52,063 bases of DNA, taken from positions 1 through 52,063 of the forward strand of contig JAGXKW010000019.1 of assembly GCA_018334995.1 (NCBI GenBank), given 5' to 3'. Position numbers and translations under genes: made by a program. Below are positions 27,771 through 35,951 of the stretch, piece after piece. This DNA comes from Wenzhouxiangellaceae bacterium. GTDB taxonomy: Bacteria > Pseudomonadota > Gammaproteobacteria > Xanthomonadales > Wenzhouxiangellaceae. Under the pieces are notes generated by a model that saw only the letters and a program-made list of their open reading frames with translations, made no database searches and was not told the DNA's origin. How positions within the stretch are numbered: the stretch's first letter is position 1; each line of letters opens with the position of its first letter.

Positions 27771-30409
27771 TAGACCGTCTCCTGGCGCCGCCGGCATCGC
27801 GCAATTGCCTGGATCTCAATGAACTCGAGGCACTGCGGACCGCACCCGAACGCATGTCGACTGGATTGGCCGAGGCGCGCCGCCATGCCGACGGCGTGCT
27901 GGCCGATGCATTCGCGCGCAGGACCGATATCCGGGACCTGGTCCAGGCACGCGCCTGGGTGATCGAACAGCTCGTGCTCACCGCCTGGCAGGGCACGCTG
28001 GGCGAACACTCCGGGCTGGAACTGATCGCCGTCGGCGGATTCGGCCGCGGCGAGCTGCACCCGCATTCCGACGCCGATCTGCTGATTCTGTGTCCCGACG
28101 CCGCCGCGCGGCCCGATGCGGCGCTGGAGGATTTCGTGCGCGCGCTGTGGGACGCGGACCTGCATCCCGGCCACGGCGTCAGGACGGTGACCGAGTGCAT
28201 CGAACAGGCCGCCGCGGACGTCGGCGTGGCGACCAACCTGATGGAATCGCGCCTGATCGACGGCGACGGCGGGTTGTTCACGCAGATGCGCGAGGCCACC
28301 GACGCGCCGGCGCTGTGGCCGGCCGACGAATTTTTCGCCGCCAAGTCGCTGGAGCAGCAGCAGCGCCATGACCAGTTCGAGGATACGGTCTACAACCTCG
28401 AGCCCGACATCAAGAACGGTCCGGGCGGGCTGCGCGACATCCAGATGGTCGCCTGGGTCGCCCAGCGCCATTTCGGCACGTCGACGCTGCACGGGCTGGT
28501 CGAGAACGACTTTCTTTCCGAGCGCGAGCACGAGGACCTGGTCGAGGCGCGCAATCGCCTGTGGGAGATTCGCTGGGCCCTGCACGAGATTTCCGGCCGC
28601 GCCGAAGAACGGCTGCTGTTCGACTACCAGCGCAAGCTGGCCGCCACCTTCGGCTTCGACGCGCCCGACGACAACAGCGCCGTCGAAGCCTTCATGCAGC
28701 GCTACTACCGCACGGTGATGCACGTCGAGCGGCTCAACGAACAGATGCTCCAGATCTTCGAGGAAGAACTCCTGTCCGGCCGCCGGCACCTGCCTTCGGC
28801 GACCATAGACGAGAACTTTCACCTGCGCCACGGCTACCTGGAACTGATCGATGAGCAGGCGTTCGTGCGCCAGCCCGACCTGTTGCTACGCCTGTTCCTG
28901 GTGCTGGCCGACAACCCCGAGATCCGCGGCGTCCGCGCCTCGACCATCCGGCTGATCCGCGAGCACCTGTACCTGATCGATGCGGAATTCCGCAGCGATC
29001 CCGACAACCTCGCGCTGTTTCTGCAACTGCTCAGGCGCGAGTGCCGGGTATACGCCCAGCTCGAGCGCATGAACCGCTACGGGATTCTCGCCGCGCTTAT
29101 CCCGGCGTTCGCGCGCATCACCGGGCGCATGCAGTTCGATCTGTTTCACGTCTATACCGTCGACCAGCACATTCTGTTCGTGATCCGCAACCTCCGGCGT
29201 ATCGCGACCGGCCGGAACGCGGAACTGTTTGCCAACGCCATCGAGATCTTCAAGCGCATCGAGCGCCCGGAAGTGCTCTACCTGGCCGCGCTGTTCCACG
29301 ACATCGCCAAGGGCCGCGGCGGGGACCACTCCGAGCTTGGCGCCGACGATGCGCGCTCGTTCGTCAACGCGCTGGAGATGCCGGAAGCCGACCGTGACCT
29401 GGTCTGCTGGCTGGTCGAGGACCATCTCCTGATGTCCATGACCGCCCAGCGTCGCGACATTTCCGATCCGGCGGTGGTCGACGAATTCGCGCGGGCGGTG
29501 GTCGACATGCGCCGGCTCGAGCATCTTTTCGTGCTGACCGTGGCCGATATCGCCGCGACCCGGCCCAAGCTCTGGAACTCGTGGAAGGATTCGCTTTTGC
29601 GCGAGCTGTTCGTGGCGACCGAGGCGCATTTCCGCGCCGGACCCGACGAGAAGCACGACAAGACCGAACTGGCCGGCGAGCTTTGCGACGAGGCAGGAAG
29701 CATGCTGGCCGAGGGCGGGTTTGCCCTGGACCGGGTGCAGGCCTGCCTGGCGTGCTTGCCGATCGAGGCGATCGTCCGGCTGGATGCCGACCAGCTGGCC
29801 TGGAGCGCCGCGCAGGTCCTGGGCGACGGCGGGGTACCCAGGGTGGCCTGCCGCAACCTCGAGCAGAAGGGCATCACCGAAGTATTCGTCTTCGCCGATG
29901 ATTTCGACGGTTTGTTCGCGCTCACCGCCCGCGAGTTCGACCGCATGGAGCTCAATGTGCTGGCGGCGCGCATCGCCACCACCGCCGACGCGCACAGCTG
30001 GAACCTGTTCCAGATCATGGACGCCAATGCCCGGGCGCTGAACCATTCGGATACCGCCCGTCTGCAGCGCGCGCTGCTCGAACAGCTCGGCCAGCGGAAC
30101 ATCCGCCCGCTGCCTGGACGCCCCATACCACGACGGCTGCGCCACTTCATGCGCCGATGCGAGATTTCGTTCGCCGCCGCCAGCGGCATGACCCGGCTGG
30201 AGATCGCCACCACCGACCGGCCCGGATTGCTCTCGGCGATCGCCGAAAGCCTGCTGGGCGCGGGCATCCGGTTGCACGACGCGCGCATCGCCACGTTCGG
30301 TCAGCGCGTCGAAGACGTGTTCGTCATCTCGACACGGGCCGGTGCTGCCCTGGACGAGCAGGCCCGCCAGCGGCTGGAAGTCGAATTGCGCCAGCGGCTG
30401 GATCCGTAG
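27767..30409 (+). CDS. glnD: PII uridylyltransferase / uridylyl-removing enzyme
   Basis: 880 aa. Senses glutamine and uridylylates or deuridylylates PII (GlnB/GlnK), controlling nitrogen assimilation. Domains in order: nucleotidyltransferase with GGFGRGELHPHSDAD (90-104), a helical linker, HD hydrolase domain with LFHDIAKGRGGDHSELG (about 506-522), and two C-terminal ACT domains (from about 700; VFVFADDFDGLFALTAREFD and TRLEIATTDRPGLLSAIAES). The TTG start at 27767 sits on the map stop codon (TTGA), so translation is probably coupled to map; the next in-frame ATG is 29 codons in and would remove conserved N-terminal residues only partly. Confidence 0.96.
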   Translation: MIDRLLAPPASRNCLDLNELEALRTAPERMSTGLAEARRHADGVLADAFARRTDIRDLVQARAWVIEQLVLTAWQGTLGEHSGLELIAVGGFGRGELHPHSDADLLILCPDAAARPDAALEDFVRALWDADLHPGHGVRTVTECIEQAAADVGVATNLMESRLIDGDGGLFTQMREATDAPALWPADEFFAAKSLEQQQRHDQFEDTVYNLEPDIKNGPGGLRDIQMVAWVAQRHFGTSTLHGLVENDFLSEREHEDLVEARNRLWEIRWALHEISGRAEERLLFDYQRKLAATFGFDAPDDNSAVEAFMQRYYRTVMHVERLNEQMLQIFEEELLSGRRHLPSATIDENFHLRHGYLELIDEQAFVRQPDLLLRLFLVLADNPEIRGVRASTIRLIREHLYLIDAEFRSDPDNLALFLQLLRRECRVYAQLERMNRYGILAALIPAFARITGRMQFDLFHVYTVDQHILFVIRNLRRIATGRNAELFANAIEIFKRIERPEVLYLAALFHDIAKGRGGDHSELGADDARSFVNALEMPEADRDLVCWLVEDHLLMSMTAQRRDISDPAVVDEFARAVVDMRRLEHLFVLTVADIAATRPKLWNSWKDSLLRELFVATEAHFRAGPDEKHDKTELAGELCDEAGSMLAEGGFALDRVQACLACLPIEAIVRLDADQLAWSAAQVLGDGGVPRVACRNLEQKGITEVFVFADDFDGLFALTAREFDRMELNVLAARIATTADAHSWNLFQIMDANARALNHSDTARLQRALLEQLGQRNIRPLPGRPIPRRLRHFMRRCEISFAAASGMTRLEIATTDRPGLLSAIAESLLGAGIRLHDARIATFGQRVEDVFVISTRAGAALDEQARQRLEVELRQRLDP

Positions 30410-30437
30410 ACAATGGGAGCCCGGTCGGAGAAAAGCG

Positions 30438-30465
30438 AACCACAGATTACGCAGATGCACGCGGA
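30438..30465. repeat. Single arm of the short-unit repeat family (glnD-dapD gap)
   Basis: AACCACAGAT, TACGCAGATG, CACGCGGA read in tandem as 10-bp units of the same style as the arms at 38848 and 42770. No inverted partner is seen in the rest of the 255-nt gap, so it may be half of a decayed element. Confidence 0.5.
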
Positions 30466-30585
30466 TCCCGGTGGGTCGGGTTGGAGCCTCCCCGGACCCT
30501 CGATCGGGGTCAAGGGCAGGCTTTGATCCGGGGCCGAAGGCCGTAACCCGTAACCCGACATTTCTGCCTTAGCAGCGCCCTGGCA

Positions 30586-30614
30586 TGTCGGATTACGCTT
30601 GGCTGATCCGACCT
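30586..30614. repeat. Short hairpin repeat upstream of dapD
   Basis: GTCGGAT (30587-30593) pairs perfectly with ATCCGAC (30606-30612) around TACGCTTGGCTG. A further inverted match to CGTAACCCGACAT (30549 region) extends it. The sequence is close to the common proteobacterial intergenic repeat TGTCGGATTACGC...GCTAATCCGACC. It ends about 50 nt before the dapD start and could contribute to the glnD 3' end. Confidence 0.6.
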
Positions 30615-30664
30615 ATGCCTGCATTCAGTTGCGGTTCAACAGGTGTTCGAAACTGGAGCGACCG

Positions 30665-31498
30665 ATGAGAATGGATAACGAGCAGCTGCAGTCGATCGTC
30701 GAGGCCGGCTGGGCCGAACGCGACGAACTCAAGCCCGGCGTCTGCGATCCCGAATTGCGTGAAGCGGTCGACGAGATCCTGGCGCGACTCGAACGGGGGC
30801 ACCTGCGCGTGGCCGAGCCCGGCGAATCGGGCTGGCGCGTCAATGCCTGGGTCAAGCAGGCCATCCTGCTGCATTTCCGAATCAGCTGGAACAAGGTCGT
30901 GCACGGGAGCACGCGCAATTATTTCGACAAGGTGGATCTGCGTTTTCGCGACGCCAGCGATGCGGTGGAAGACTGCGGCGCGCGCGTTGTGCCGCCGGCC
31001 ACCGTGCGCCAGGGCGCCCATATCGGCAGCGACGTGGTCCTGATGCCCAGCTACGTCAACATCGGCGCCTGGATCGGTCCCGGCAGCATGATCGATACCT
31101 GGGCCACGGTAGGTTCCTGCGCCCAGATCGGATCGAACGTCCACATTTCCGGCGGCGCCGGCATCGGCGGCGTGCTCGAACCGCTGCAGGCCAGCCCGAC
31201 CATCGTCGAGGACGGCTGCTTCATCGGCGCCCGGTCCGAAGTGGTCGAAGGCGTGATCGTGGAGAAGGGCGCGGTCATCGGCATGGGGGTGTTCCTCGGC
31301 CAGTCGACGCGCATCTACAACCGCGAAACCGGCGAAACCATCACGGGCCGCGTCCCGCCCGGTGCGGTCGTCGTGGCCGGGAGTCTTCCGGCGGCAGACG
31401 GCAGTCACAGCCTGAATGCCGCGATCATCGTCAAGCAGGTCGACGAGAAGACGCGTTCGCGCACTTCGGTCAACGAGCTGTTGCGCGCCGCGGAGTAG
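30665..31498 (+). CDS. dapD: 2,3,4,5-tetrahydropyridine-2,6-dicarboxylate N-succinyltransferase
   Basis: 277 aa from the ATG at 30665, with GGAG 6 nt upstream. Adds succinyl from succinyl-CoA in the lysine/meso-diaminopimelate pathway. N-terminal helical domain (about 1-100) and a left-handed beta-helix of hexapeptide repeats ([20 protein letters not shown] onward), ending in the CoA-binding end. Typical motif [18 protein letters not shown]. In many relatives dapC sits between glnD and dapD; here it is absent. Confidence 0.97.
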   Translation: MRMDNEQLQSIVEAGWAERDELKPGVCDPELREAVDEILARLERGHLRVAEPGESGWRVNAWVKQAILLHFRISWNKVVHGSTRNYFDKVDLRFRDASDAVEDCGARVVPPATVRQGAHIGSDVVLMPSYVNIGAWIGPGSMIDTWATVGSCAQIGSNVHISGGAGIGGVLEPLQASPTIVEDGCFIGARSEVVEGVIVEKGAVIGMGVFLGQSTRIYNRETGETITGRVPPGAVVVAGSLPAADGSHSLNAAIIVKQVDEKTRSRTSVNELLRAAE

Positions 31499-31551
31499 GA
31501 CGGCGCGGCGGCCGCCGGGTCCCCTGCGATGCTCGGTCCGGGCGGGACGCG

Positions 31552-31904
31552 CCGAAGTCGCTCTCTTCGGTCGCTCAGACATGCTGCGCGTCTTTTTTTG
31601 CCCGGCCCTGCGCTTCTCGGCGCCTTCGAGGCAGATGGGCGGCCGCCGAACGTTGGGTGCGTGTTGCAAATGACCAACACACGTGATGAGCCCGCTCTCC
31701 GCCGTCGCCGCCGCCGAGTATCGCAGCCGCGAACGGAGAAGTCCGGTTCCGCATGTCTGAGCGACCGAAGGGAGCGAGTTCGGAACCGGCCGTTCGTGGC
31801 GAGAAACGCAGGGAACCGGGCCGGAGGCTGCGCCAGCAGCCGCAGGACCGGCGGCGTCGCCGTGCAGCGTTTCTTGGTTACTTCTTGGGGCGCCAAGAAG
31901 TAAC
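31552..31904. repeat. Composite intergenic repeat with three nested dyads
   Basis: The 543-nt gap from 31499 to 32041 has no supported gene. It contains: inverted arms 31552-31582 and 31753-31783 (29 of 31 match, inner ends reading GGTCGCTCAGACAT); around the right arm a perfect 9-bp stem CCGGTTCCG/CGGAACCGG (31743-31751, 31781-31789) continued by CGAACGG/CCGTTCG (31730-31736, 31790-31796); and a perfect 12-bp hairpin GTTACTTCTTGG/CCAAGAAGTAAC (31877-31904). The last motif resembles a common gammaproteobacterial repeat. T7 after a short stem at 31577-31597 could terminate dapD weakly. Confidence 0.65.
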
Positions 31905-32041
31905 TCGCCAAAGCCGGCGCAGCCGGCGGCGAAACCGTCTTTGAAGTTGCAGTTGATGTTGCCTAAAAAAGCCACCGCCACTCGGCGAGCGTGCTCCCTG
32001 ATCCGGCCAGGGTGCATCCCGGCATGAAGAAGAGGCGGACC

Positions 32042-33544
32042 TCAGGCGGCCTCTTCAACCCGTTTCACGGGTCCGTTCAACAACGCGTCGCGCGTGGCTT
32101 CGACGATCAGGTCGACTTCTGCCGAGGTGGTGGTGAAAGCAGGCGTGTAGCGCAGCGAGTTTTCGCCGCCGTGGATGACGTTGATGCCGTGAATGCGCAG
32201 GTATTCCTCGGTGGAATTTTCACCGTAGGCCTTGTATCGGCTGGCGTCCAGTTCTACCGAGAACAGCAGGCCGGTACCCTGGACGCGCGTGATGCGGCCG
32301 TCCATGTCGTCGGCCAGGCGTTCGAATTTCTCGACGAATTCGCGTCCGCGCTCGACGATGTTCGACCGGATTTCAGGCGTGATCATGCCCAGTACCGTCG
32401 TGGCCACATCCAGCGCGCGCGGGTTGGTGGTCATGGTGTTCCCGTAGACGCCTTTCCGGTAGATCGCCGAGGCGTGCTCGTTCATGCCCAGCACCGACAG
32501 CGGGTATTGGCCGGCGTTGAGGGCCTTGGACCAGGTTTCCAGGTCCGGGGCCTGGAGATCCTGGTAGCCGGGATAGTCGACGATGGACAGGACGCCCTGC
32601 GCGCGCAGGCCGGCCTGGATCGAGTCGACCAGCAGCAGCGTTCCGTGGGCGGTCGCCAGCGCGCGGGCTTTGCGATAGAACTCGGGATCCAGCGCAGCGC
32701 CCGGGTTGCCTTCGCCCATCACCGGTTCCATGAACACGGCCTCGAAGAACACGTTGTTGGCGTCGGCCCATTCGAAGATCCGTACCAGGTGTTCGATGTC
32801 GTTGGGCTCGACCGTGACCAGGCTGTCGTCTTCGCGAAAAGACGCGAGGTGCTTGACGTAGGCGCTGCGGGTGGAATGCGAGTAGCGCGCCGGGCGATCG
32901 GTGCGGCCGTGAAAGCCCCCGGTCAGCGAAAGACGCTTGATCCTGGCACCCTCGCGCGGCCCGCCGGGATCGGTCATGTACTTGGCGTTGATGTCGGCGA
33001 TCCTTCCGGCCACGGTGACCGCCTCGGAACCGGAGTTCATGCACAGGAAGCGATCGAACGGACAGCCGTCGACGCGCGTGTGGCCCAGTTCGGCGCGCAA
33101 CGCCTCGACGAAGCGCAAGTGACTGAAGCTCGGCGTCATCACGTTGGCCATCGCGTGCGGCTGGTTCATGGCCTGCAGCACCGAATCCGGCGCATGACCG
33201 AAGCCCAGCATCCCGTAGCCGCCGGAATCGTGGAGCACGGCGCCCTTGCTGGTGACGATCCACGGGCCCTTGGCCGCCAGCGCCACGTACGGATTGACCG
33301 CGTCGTCGGCGTAGAAATTCACGTAGCCCGCCTGCAGCTCGGCCTGCTGGGCCGTGTCGTCGGCTTTCCAGAGCTCGGGGTAGGCCGACTTCCAGCATTC
33401 GGCCACGCCCAGCGCCTGGTCGACGGCTTGCTCGAGCCGCCGGTCATGCGCCGCGAAGCGCTCGAGCACGTTGTCGGGGAGCCCATGGGTGCGGATTTCT
33501 CCGCCTGCGGAGCGCAGCTGTTCGAGCTTCTGAATGATCGTCAT
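32042..33544 (-). CDS. Class III PLP-dependent aminotransferase, substrate unknown
   Basis: 500 aa. Fold-type I, class III aminotransferase. Seen: PLP phosphate loop NSGSEA (170-175), GGFHGRTDRPA, MEPVMGEG (272-279), D307 that contacts the pyridine nitrogen in LLVDSIQAG, and the Schiff-base lysine K340 in TWSKALNAGQYPLS. The family usually has DEVQTG; here the acidic residue after D307 is Ser308 and the loop reads DSIQAGLRAQG, which points to a divergent branch. The N-terminal 85 residues are longer than in acetylornithine or GABA aminotransferases. Substrate could be a diamine, omega-amino acid or lysine; I cannot decide. Its own promoter and a leader hairpin are visible upstream. Confidence 0.85.
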   Translation of the reverse strand: MTIIQKLEQLRSAGGEIRTHGLPDNVLERFAAHDRRLEQAVDQALGVAECWKSAYPELWKADDTAQQAELQAGYVNFYADDAVNPYVALAAKGPWIVTSKGAVLHDSGGYGMLGFGHAPDSVLQAMNQPHAMANVMTPSFSHLRFVEALRAELGHTRVDGCPFDRFLCMNSGSEAVTVAGRIADINAKYMTDPGGPREGARIKRLSLTGGFHGRTDRPARYSHSTRSAYVKHLASFREDDSLVTVEPNDIEHLVRIFEWADANNVFFEAVFMEPVMGEGNPGAALDPEFYRKARALATAHGTLLLVDSIQAGLRAQGVLSIVDYPGYQDLQAPDLETWSKALNAGQYPLSVLGMNEHASAIYRKGVYGNTMTTNPRALDVATTVLGMITPEIRSNIVERGREFVEKFERLADDMDGRITRVQGTGLLFSVELDASRYKAYGENSTEEYLRIHGINVIHGGENSLRYTPAFTTTSAEVDLIVEATRDALLNGPVKRVEEAA

Positions 33545-33561
33545 GGCAAAACCTCAACAAG

Positions 33562-33630
33562 TCCGCCGGCACGGCGGCCGGCGGAGAACGGTCAGAACGA
33601 GATTCTAGCAGGGCCCGCAGCGCGGGCCAA
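33562..33630 (-). promoter_or_regulatory. Promoter and 5'-leader hairpin of the aminotransferase gene
   Basis: On the minus strand TTGGCC (33630-33625), 17-nt spacer, TAGAAT (33607-33602) makes a good sigma-70 type promoter; a 7-bp dyad GGCCCGC/GCGGGCC (33612-33628) lies in the spacer and overlaps the -35. Downstream, TCCGCCGGC/GCCGGCGGA (33562-33570, 33577-33585) is a perfect 9-bp GC hairpin that stops 4 nt before a TTGAGG Shine-Dalgarno (33557-33552). Confidence 0.6.
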
Positions 33631-33661
33631 GCCAGGCATTGGCCGGCAGCATTCTCCCGCA

Positions 33662-33730
33662 GCAGCCTGCCTGCAGGCGATCGCCCCCGAAAGTGCCCAA
33701 GGAGCTTCGCCTGCGGGGGCAGGCTCCTAC
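33662..33730. repeat. REP-like inverted pair upstream of the aminotransferase
   Basis: Left arm 33662-33683 (GCAGCCTGCCTGCAGGCGAT) is matched by the inverted right arm 33705-33730, whose minus-strand reading is GTAGGAGCCTGCCCCCGCAG. The GTAGGAGC start and paired head-to-head layout are like REP/BIME elements and like the 21194-21253 hairpin. The rest of the 345-nt gap (33731-33889) shows no gene. Confidence 0.65.
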
Positions 33731-33889
33731 GGCGTGGAATCCAGCCGGATCCGGAAAATTGGGAGAAATCGCCGATGAACGTAGCGAGCGGGCGCCTGGT
33801 GGGCCACCGTCAGTCGATTCGACAAGAAGCCTTCTTAAAACGCAGCGAGCGCCGTCCGCGGCTTGCGCAGTCGTCTTGAAAGGCTCCGG

Positions 33890-34579
33890 TCATTCTTCGC
33901 CGAAGAAGAATCCCAACAGATGCAGCAGACTCATGAACAGGTTGTAGATGGACACGAACAGCGTCACCGTGGCCATGATGTAGTTGCGTTCGCCGCCCTG
34001 GACGATCTGCTGTGTCTGGTAGACGATGAGGCCGCACATCAGGATCGAGAACATGGCCGAAACCACCAGCCCCAGCGCGCCCAGGTTGAAGATCGCCGCG
34101 GCCAGGCCCGCCAAAAAGGCCACCAGGATGCCGGCGAACAGGAACGAACCCATGAAGCTGAAATCCTTCTTGGTCGTGACCGCGAACGCCGACAGCGCGA
34201 AGAACGTCACACCGGTCGCTCCCAGGGCCGAGATGACCAGTTCGTGGCCGTTGCTGAACGCGGCCAGGTACATGCTGATGATGGGCCCGATGGTCAGGCC
34301 CATGAAGCCGGTCAGCGCGAACACGCTGAGCAGACCCCAGGCGGAGTTGCGCAGGTACATGGTCAGGAACAGGAGGCCGAAATAGCCGATCAACGTGATG
34401 GCCAGGCCCGGATGCGGCCAGTCGTTGGCCATGGACATCAGCGCCGTGCCGGCCGAGAACAGCAGGGTCAAGGCCAGCAGATTCCAGGTGTTGCGCAACA
34501 CCTGGCGTGCCTCGTCGTCGATTTCGCGTGCGCCAGTGCCGGTACGCTCGATGCTGGCTGCTCTGATTCTGTCGTTCAT
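33890..34579 (-). CDS. Bax inhibitor-1 family membrane protein (YccA/YbhL-like)
   Basis: 229 aa, seven membrane helices. The N-terminus is short and polar (MNDRIRAASIERTGTGAREI) and then VLRNTWNLLALTLLFSAGTA begins helix 1. The C-terminal pair FVSIYNLFMSLLHLLGFFFG is typical of bacterial Bax-inhibitor-1 proteins, with conserved Asp-like positions and the Asn-Leu-Phe-x-x-Leu motif. In E. coli YccA interacts with the FtsH protease; others act as pH-sensitive Ca2+ leak channels. GAGG lies 7 nt before the ATG. Monocistronic, with two operator-like dyads upstream. Confidence 0.95.
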   Translation of the reverse strand: MNDRIRAASIERTGTGAREIDDEARQVLRNTWNLLALTLLFSAGTALMSMANDWPHPGLAITLIGYFGLLFLTMYLRNSAWGLLSVFALTGFMGLTIGPIISMYLAAFSNGHELVISALGATGVTFFALSAFAVTTKKDFSFMGSFLFAGILVAFLAGLAAAIFNLGALGLVVSAMFSILMCGLIVYQTQQIVQGGERNYIMATVTLFVSIYNLFMSLLHLLGFFFGEE

Positions 34580-34620
34580 GCATTTACCTCGGAATGAAAT
34601 GGATCAAACGGCAATCTCTG

Positions 34621-34656
34621 CCGGTCGGCTGACCGGAATGATTGTCATTCGACAAT
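34621..34656. promoter_or_regulatory. Two tandem 6-4-6 dyads upstream of the Bax-inhibitor gene
   Basis: CCGGTC-GGCT-GACCGG (34621-34636) and ATTGTC-ATTC-GACAAT (34641-34656) are both perfect 6-bp inverted repeats with 4-bp spacers. They share the core GTC-N4-GAC and are 4 bp apart, so their centres are 20 bp apart (about two helical turns). They lie 42-77 bp upstream of the minus-strand start. A dimeric regulator binding both on one face of the DNA is plausible. Confidence 0.5.
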
Positions 34657-34678
34657 ATGTAGACCACACCGGATAGTA

Positions 34679-35791
34679 TCAAGTTTCAATGATGAACCGG
34701 TTGTCACGGCGGGTCACGCGGCATCCGGGCCGGGCGCCCAGCGCCACGCGCAGGCCCAGTCGTCGGGCGACGTCGGCCGCCGCGGCGCGTGATTCGGCCG
34801 GCAGGCCCTGGTAGTAGTCGCGCGGGCGCTGCCAGCGCCACAGCGCATGCGGCAGCACCATGCGCCGGCCGACCGCGCCGTCGATCTCGAACCGGTTCTC
34901 GCCCAGCACCCGCGGTATTTCGCGCGTGTCGGGATTGTTCCGGCGCCATTCGCCCAGCTGCCACTCGGTGTCGACCAGCACCGGCACCTGCTCGCGCGCC
35001 ATGCGCGTCAATACCGGCCACAGCGTTTCGGGGATCGCGTCGCCGGACAGGAATTCGCCGTCGGCCGGTTCCGGGGCCATCATGCGCTCGACCCAGGCGG
35101 CGACGTTGGGCGCCTTTTCGCGCATCATGCGACCCGGAAAGGGGTCGCGGTAGAGGTGCGCATACAGCGGCCCGATCATGCCGAAGTCGCCGATCGAGGG
35201 CCGGCCGCCGAACAGGAAGCCGTGCTCGGCAAAGTGTGCGTCCAACGCTGCCAGCAACTGCTGGTAAGAACGCTCGATTGCCGGACGCATCGGCTCGGTA
35301 ATGCCCAGCCGGGGCACGAAATCCTGGAAGCGCGCGCCGAGACGCCTGCCCAGCGCGCGCCGGATGTACTTCGGAAACCACGGAAAGGCCATGTCGCCGA
35401 ATTCCTGGTGGACGAACGGCAGGTTGTCCTGCGGAAAATTCCAGCGGTAGTGCATTGCCGGGATCAGCAGCCACTCGTCGCCGTAGAGTTCCAGCAACAG
35501 CGCGGCCAGGCGCTGGCGCGGCGTGGCGGGGTAAACGCTGCGTTCGGGGAAGCGCGGTTCCAGCGCGTCGATGGTCGCCGTGGTGTCCTGCAGCACCGCG
35601 TTTTCGGGCGTGTGCAGCACCGGAATGAATCTCACTCCGGTGCGCGGCACGATGAAGCGCCTGTAGGTCAGCACCGATGGCGATCGTTCGGTAAACGGAA
35701 TGCCTTTCTTGCGCAGGTAGCTGCGGAGCTTGCCCGAGTAGAGCGAAAATTCGGCACCATACATCGTGTAATCATTATTATTGTCGGGCAT
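34679..35791 (-). CDS. Glutathione S-transferase-like protein with C-terminal extension
   Basis: 370 aa. Residues about 8-85 form a thioredoxin-like GST N-domain (YGAEFSLYSGKLRSYLRKKG, then VRFIPVLHTPENAVLQDTTA with the cis-Pro and Asp-Thr/Ser glutathione-gamma-Glu contact). Residues about 95-245 form the helical C-domain with FLFGGRPSIGDFGMIGPLYA (the N-capping box). Beyond about 250 there is an extra 120-residue tail, rich in Arg and Trp, that normal 200-220 aa GSTs lack; its role is unknown. Start ATG at 35791; a second Met at codon 10 is possible. Confidence 0.8.
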   Translation of the reverse strand: MPDNNNDYTMYGAEFSLYSGKLRSYLRKKGIPFTERSPSVLTYRRFIVPRTGVRFIPVLHTPENAVLQDTTATIDALEPRFPERSVYPATPRQRLAALLLELYGDEWLLIPAMHYRWNFPQDNLPFVHQEFGDMAFPWFPKYIRRALGRRLGARFQDFVPRLGITEPMRPAIERSYQQLLAALDAHFAEHGFLFGGRPSIGDFGMIGPLYAHLYRDPFPGRMMREKAPNVAAWVERMMAPEPADGEFLSGDAIPETLWPVLTRMAREQVPVLVDTEWQLGEWRRNNPDTREIPRVLGENRFEIDGAVGRRMVLPHALWRWQRPRDYYQGLPAESRAAAADVARRLGLRVALGARPGCRVTRRDNRFIIET

Positions 35792-35819
35792 GGGCGGATC
35801 GGATCGGGCGTGTTCCCGG

Positions 35820-35846
35820 AGTATATTCGGTCACGAAGGGGCGCAA
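35820..35846 (-). promoter_or_regulatory. Candidate promoter of the GST-like gene
   Basis: Minus-strand TATACT (35825-35820) is a near-consensus -10, 29 nt before the start codon. The best -35, TTGCGC (35846-35841), is only 15 bp away, so the pair is weak. Confidence 0.35.
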
Positions 35847-35951
35847 CGAAGGGTTGTGCGCCGGTGTCCCGAGCCGCAAACGTGACCTGCCGAACGGACC
35901 GATTTTTCCGGAGGAGCGGTCACCCGACCGCGATATTTATCGGCGGTGCGA

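Noticed and set aside
31499-32041. Possible small genes or a partial insertion sequence in the dapD downstream gap
   Set aside because: Only short Arg/Ser-rich frames; no transposase residues and no terminal repeats with target duplications. The block is explained by dyads.
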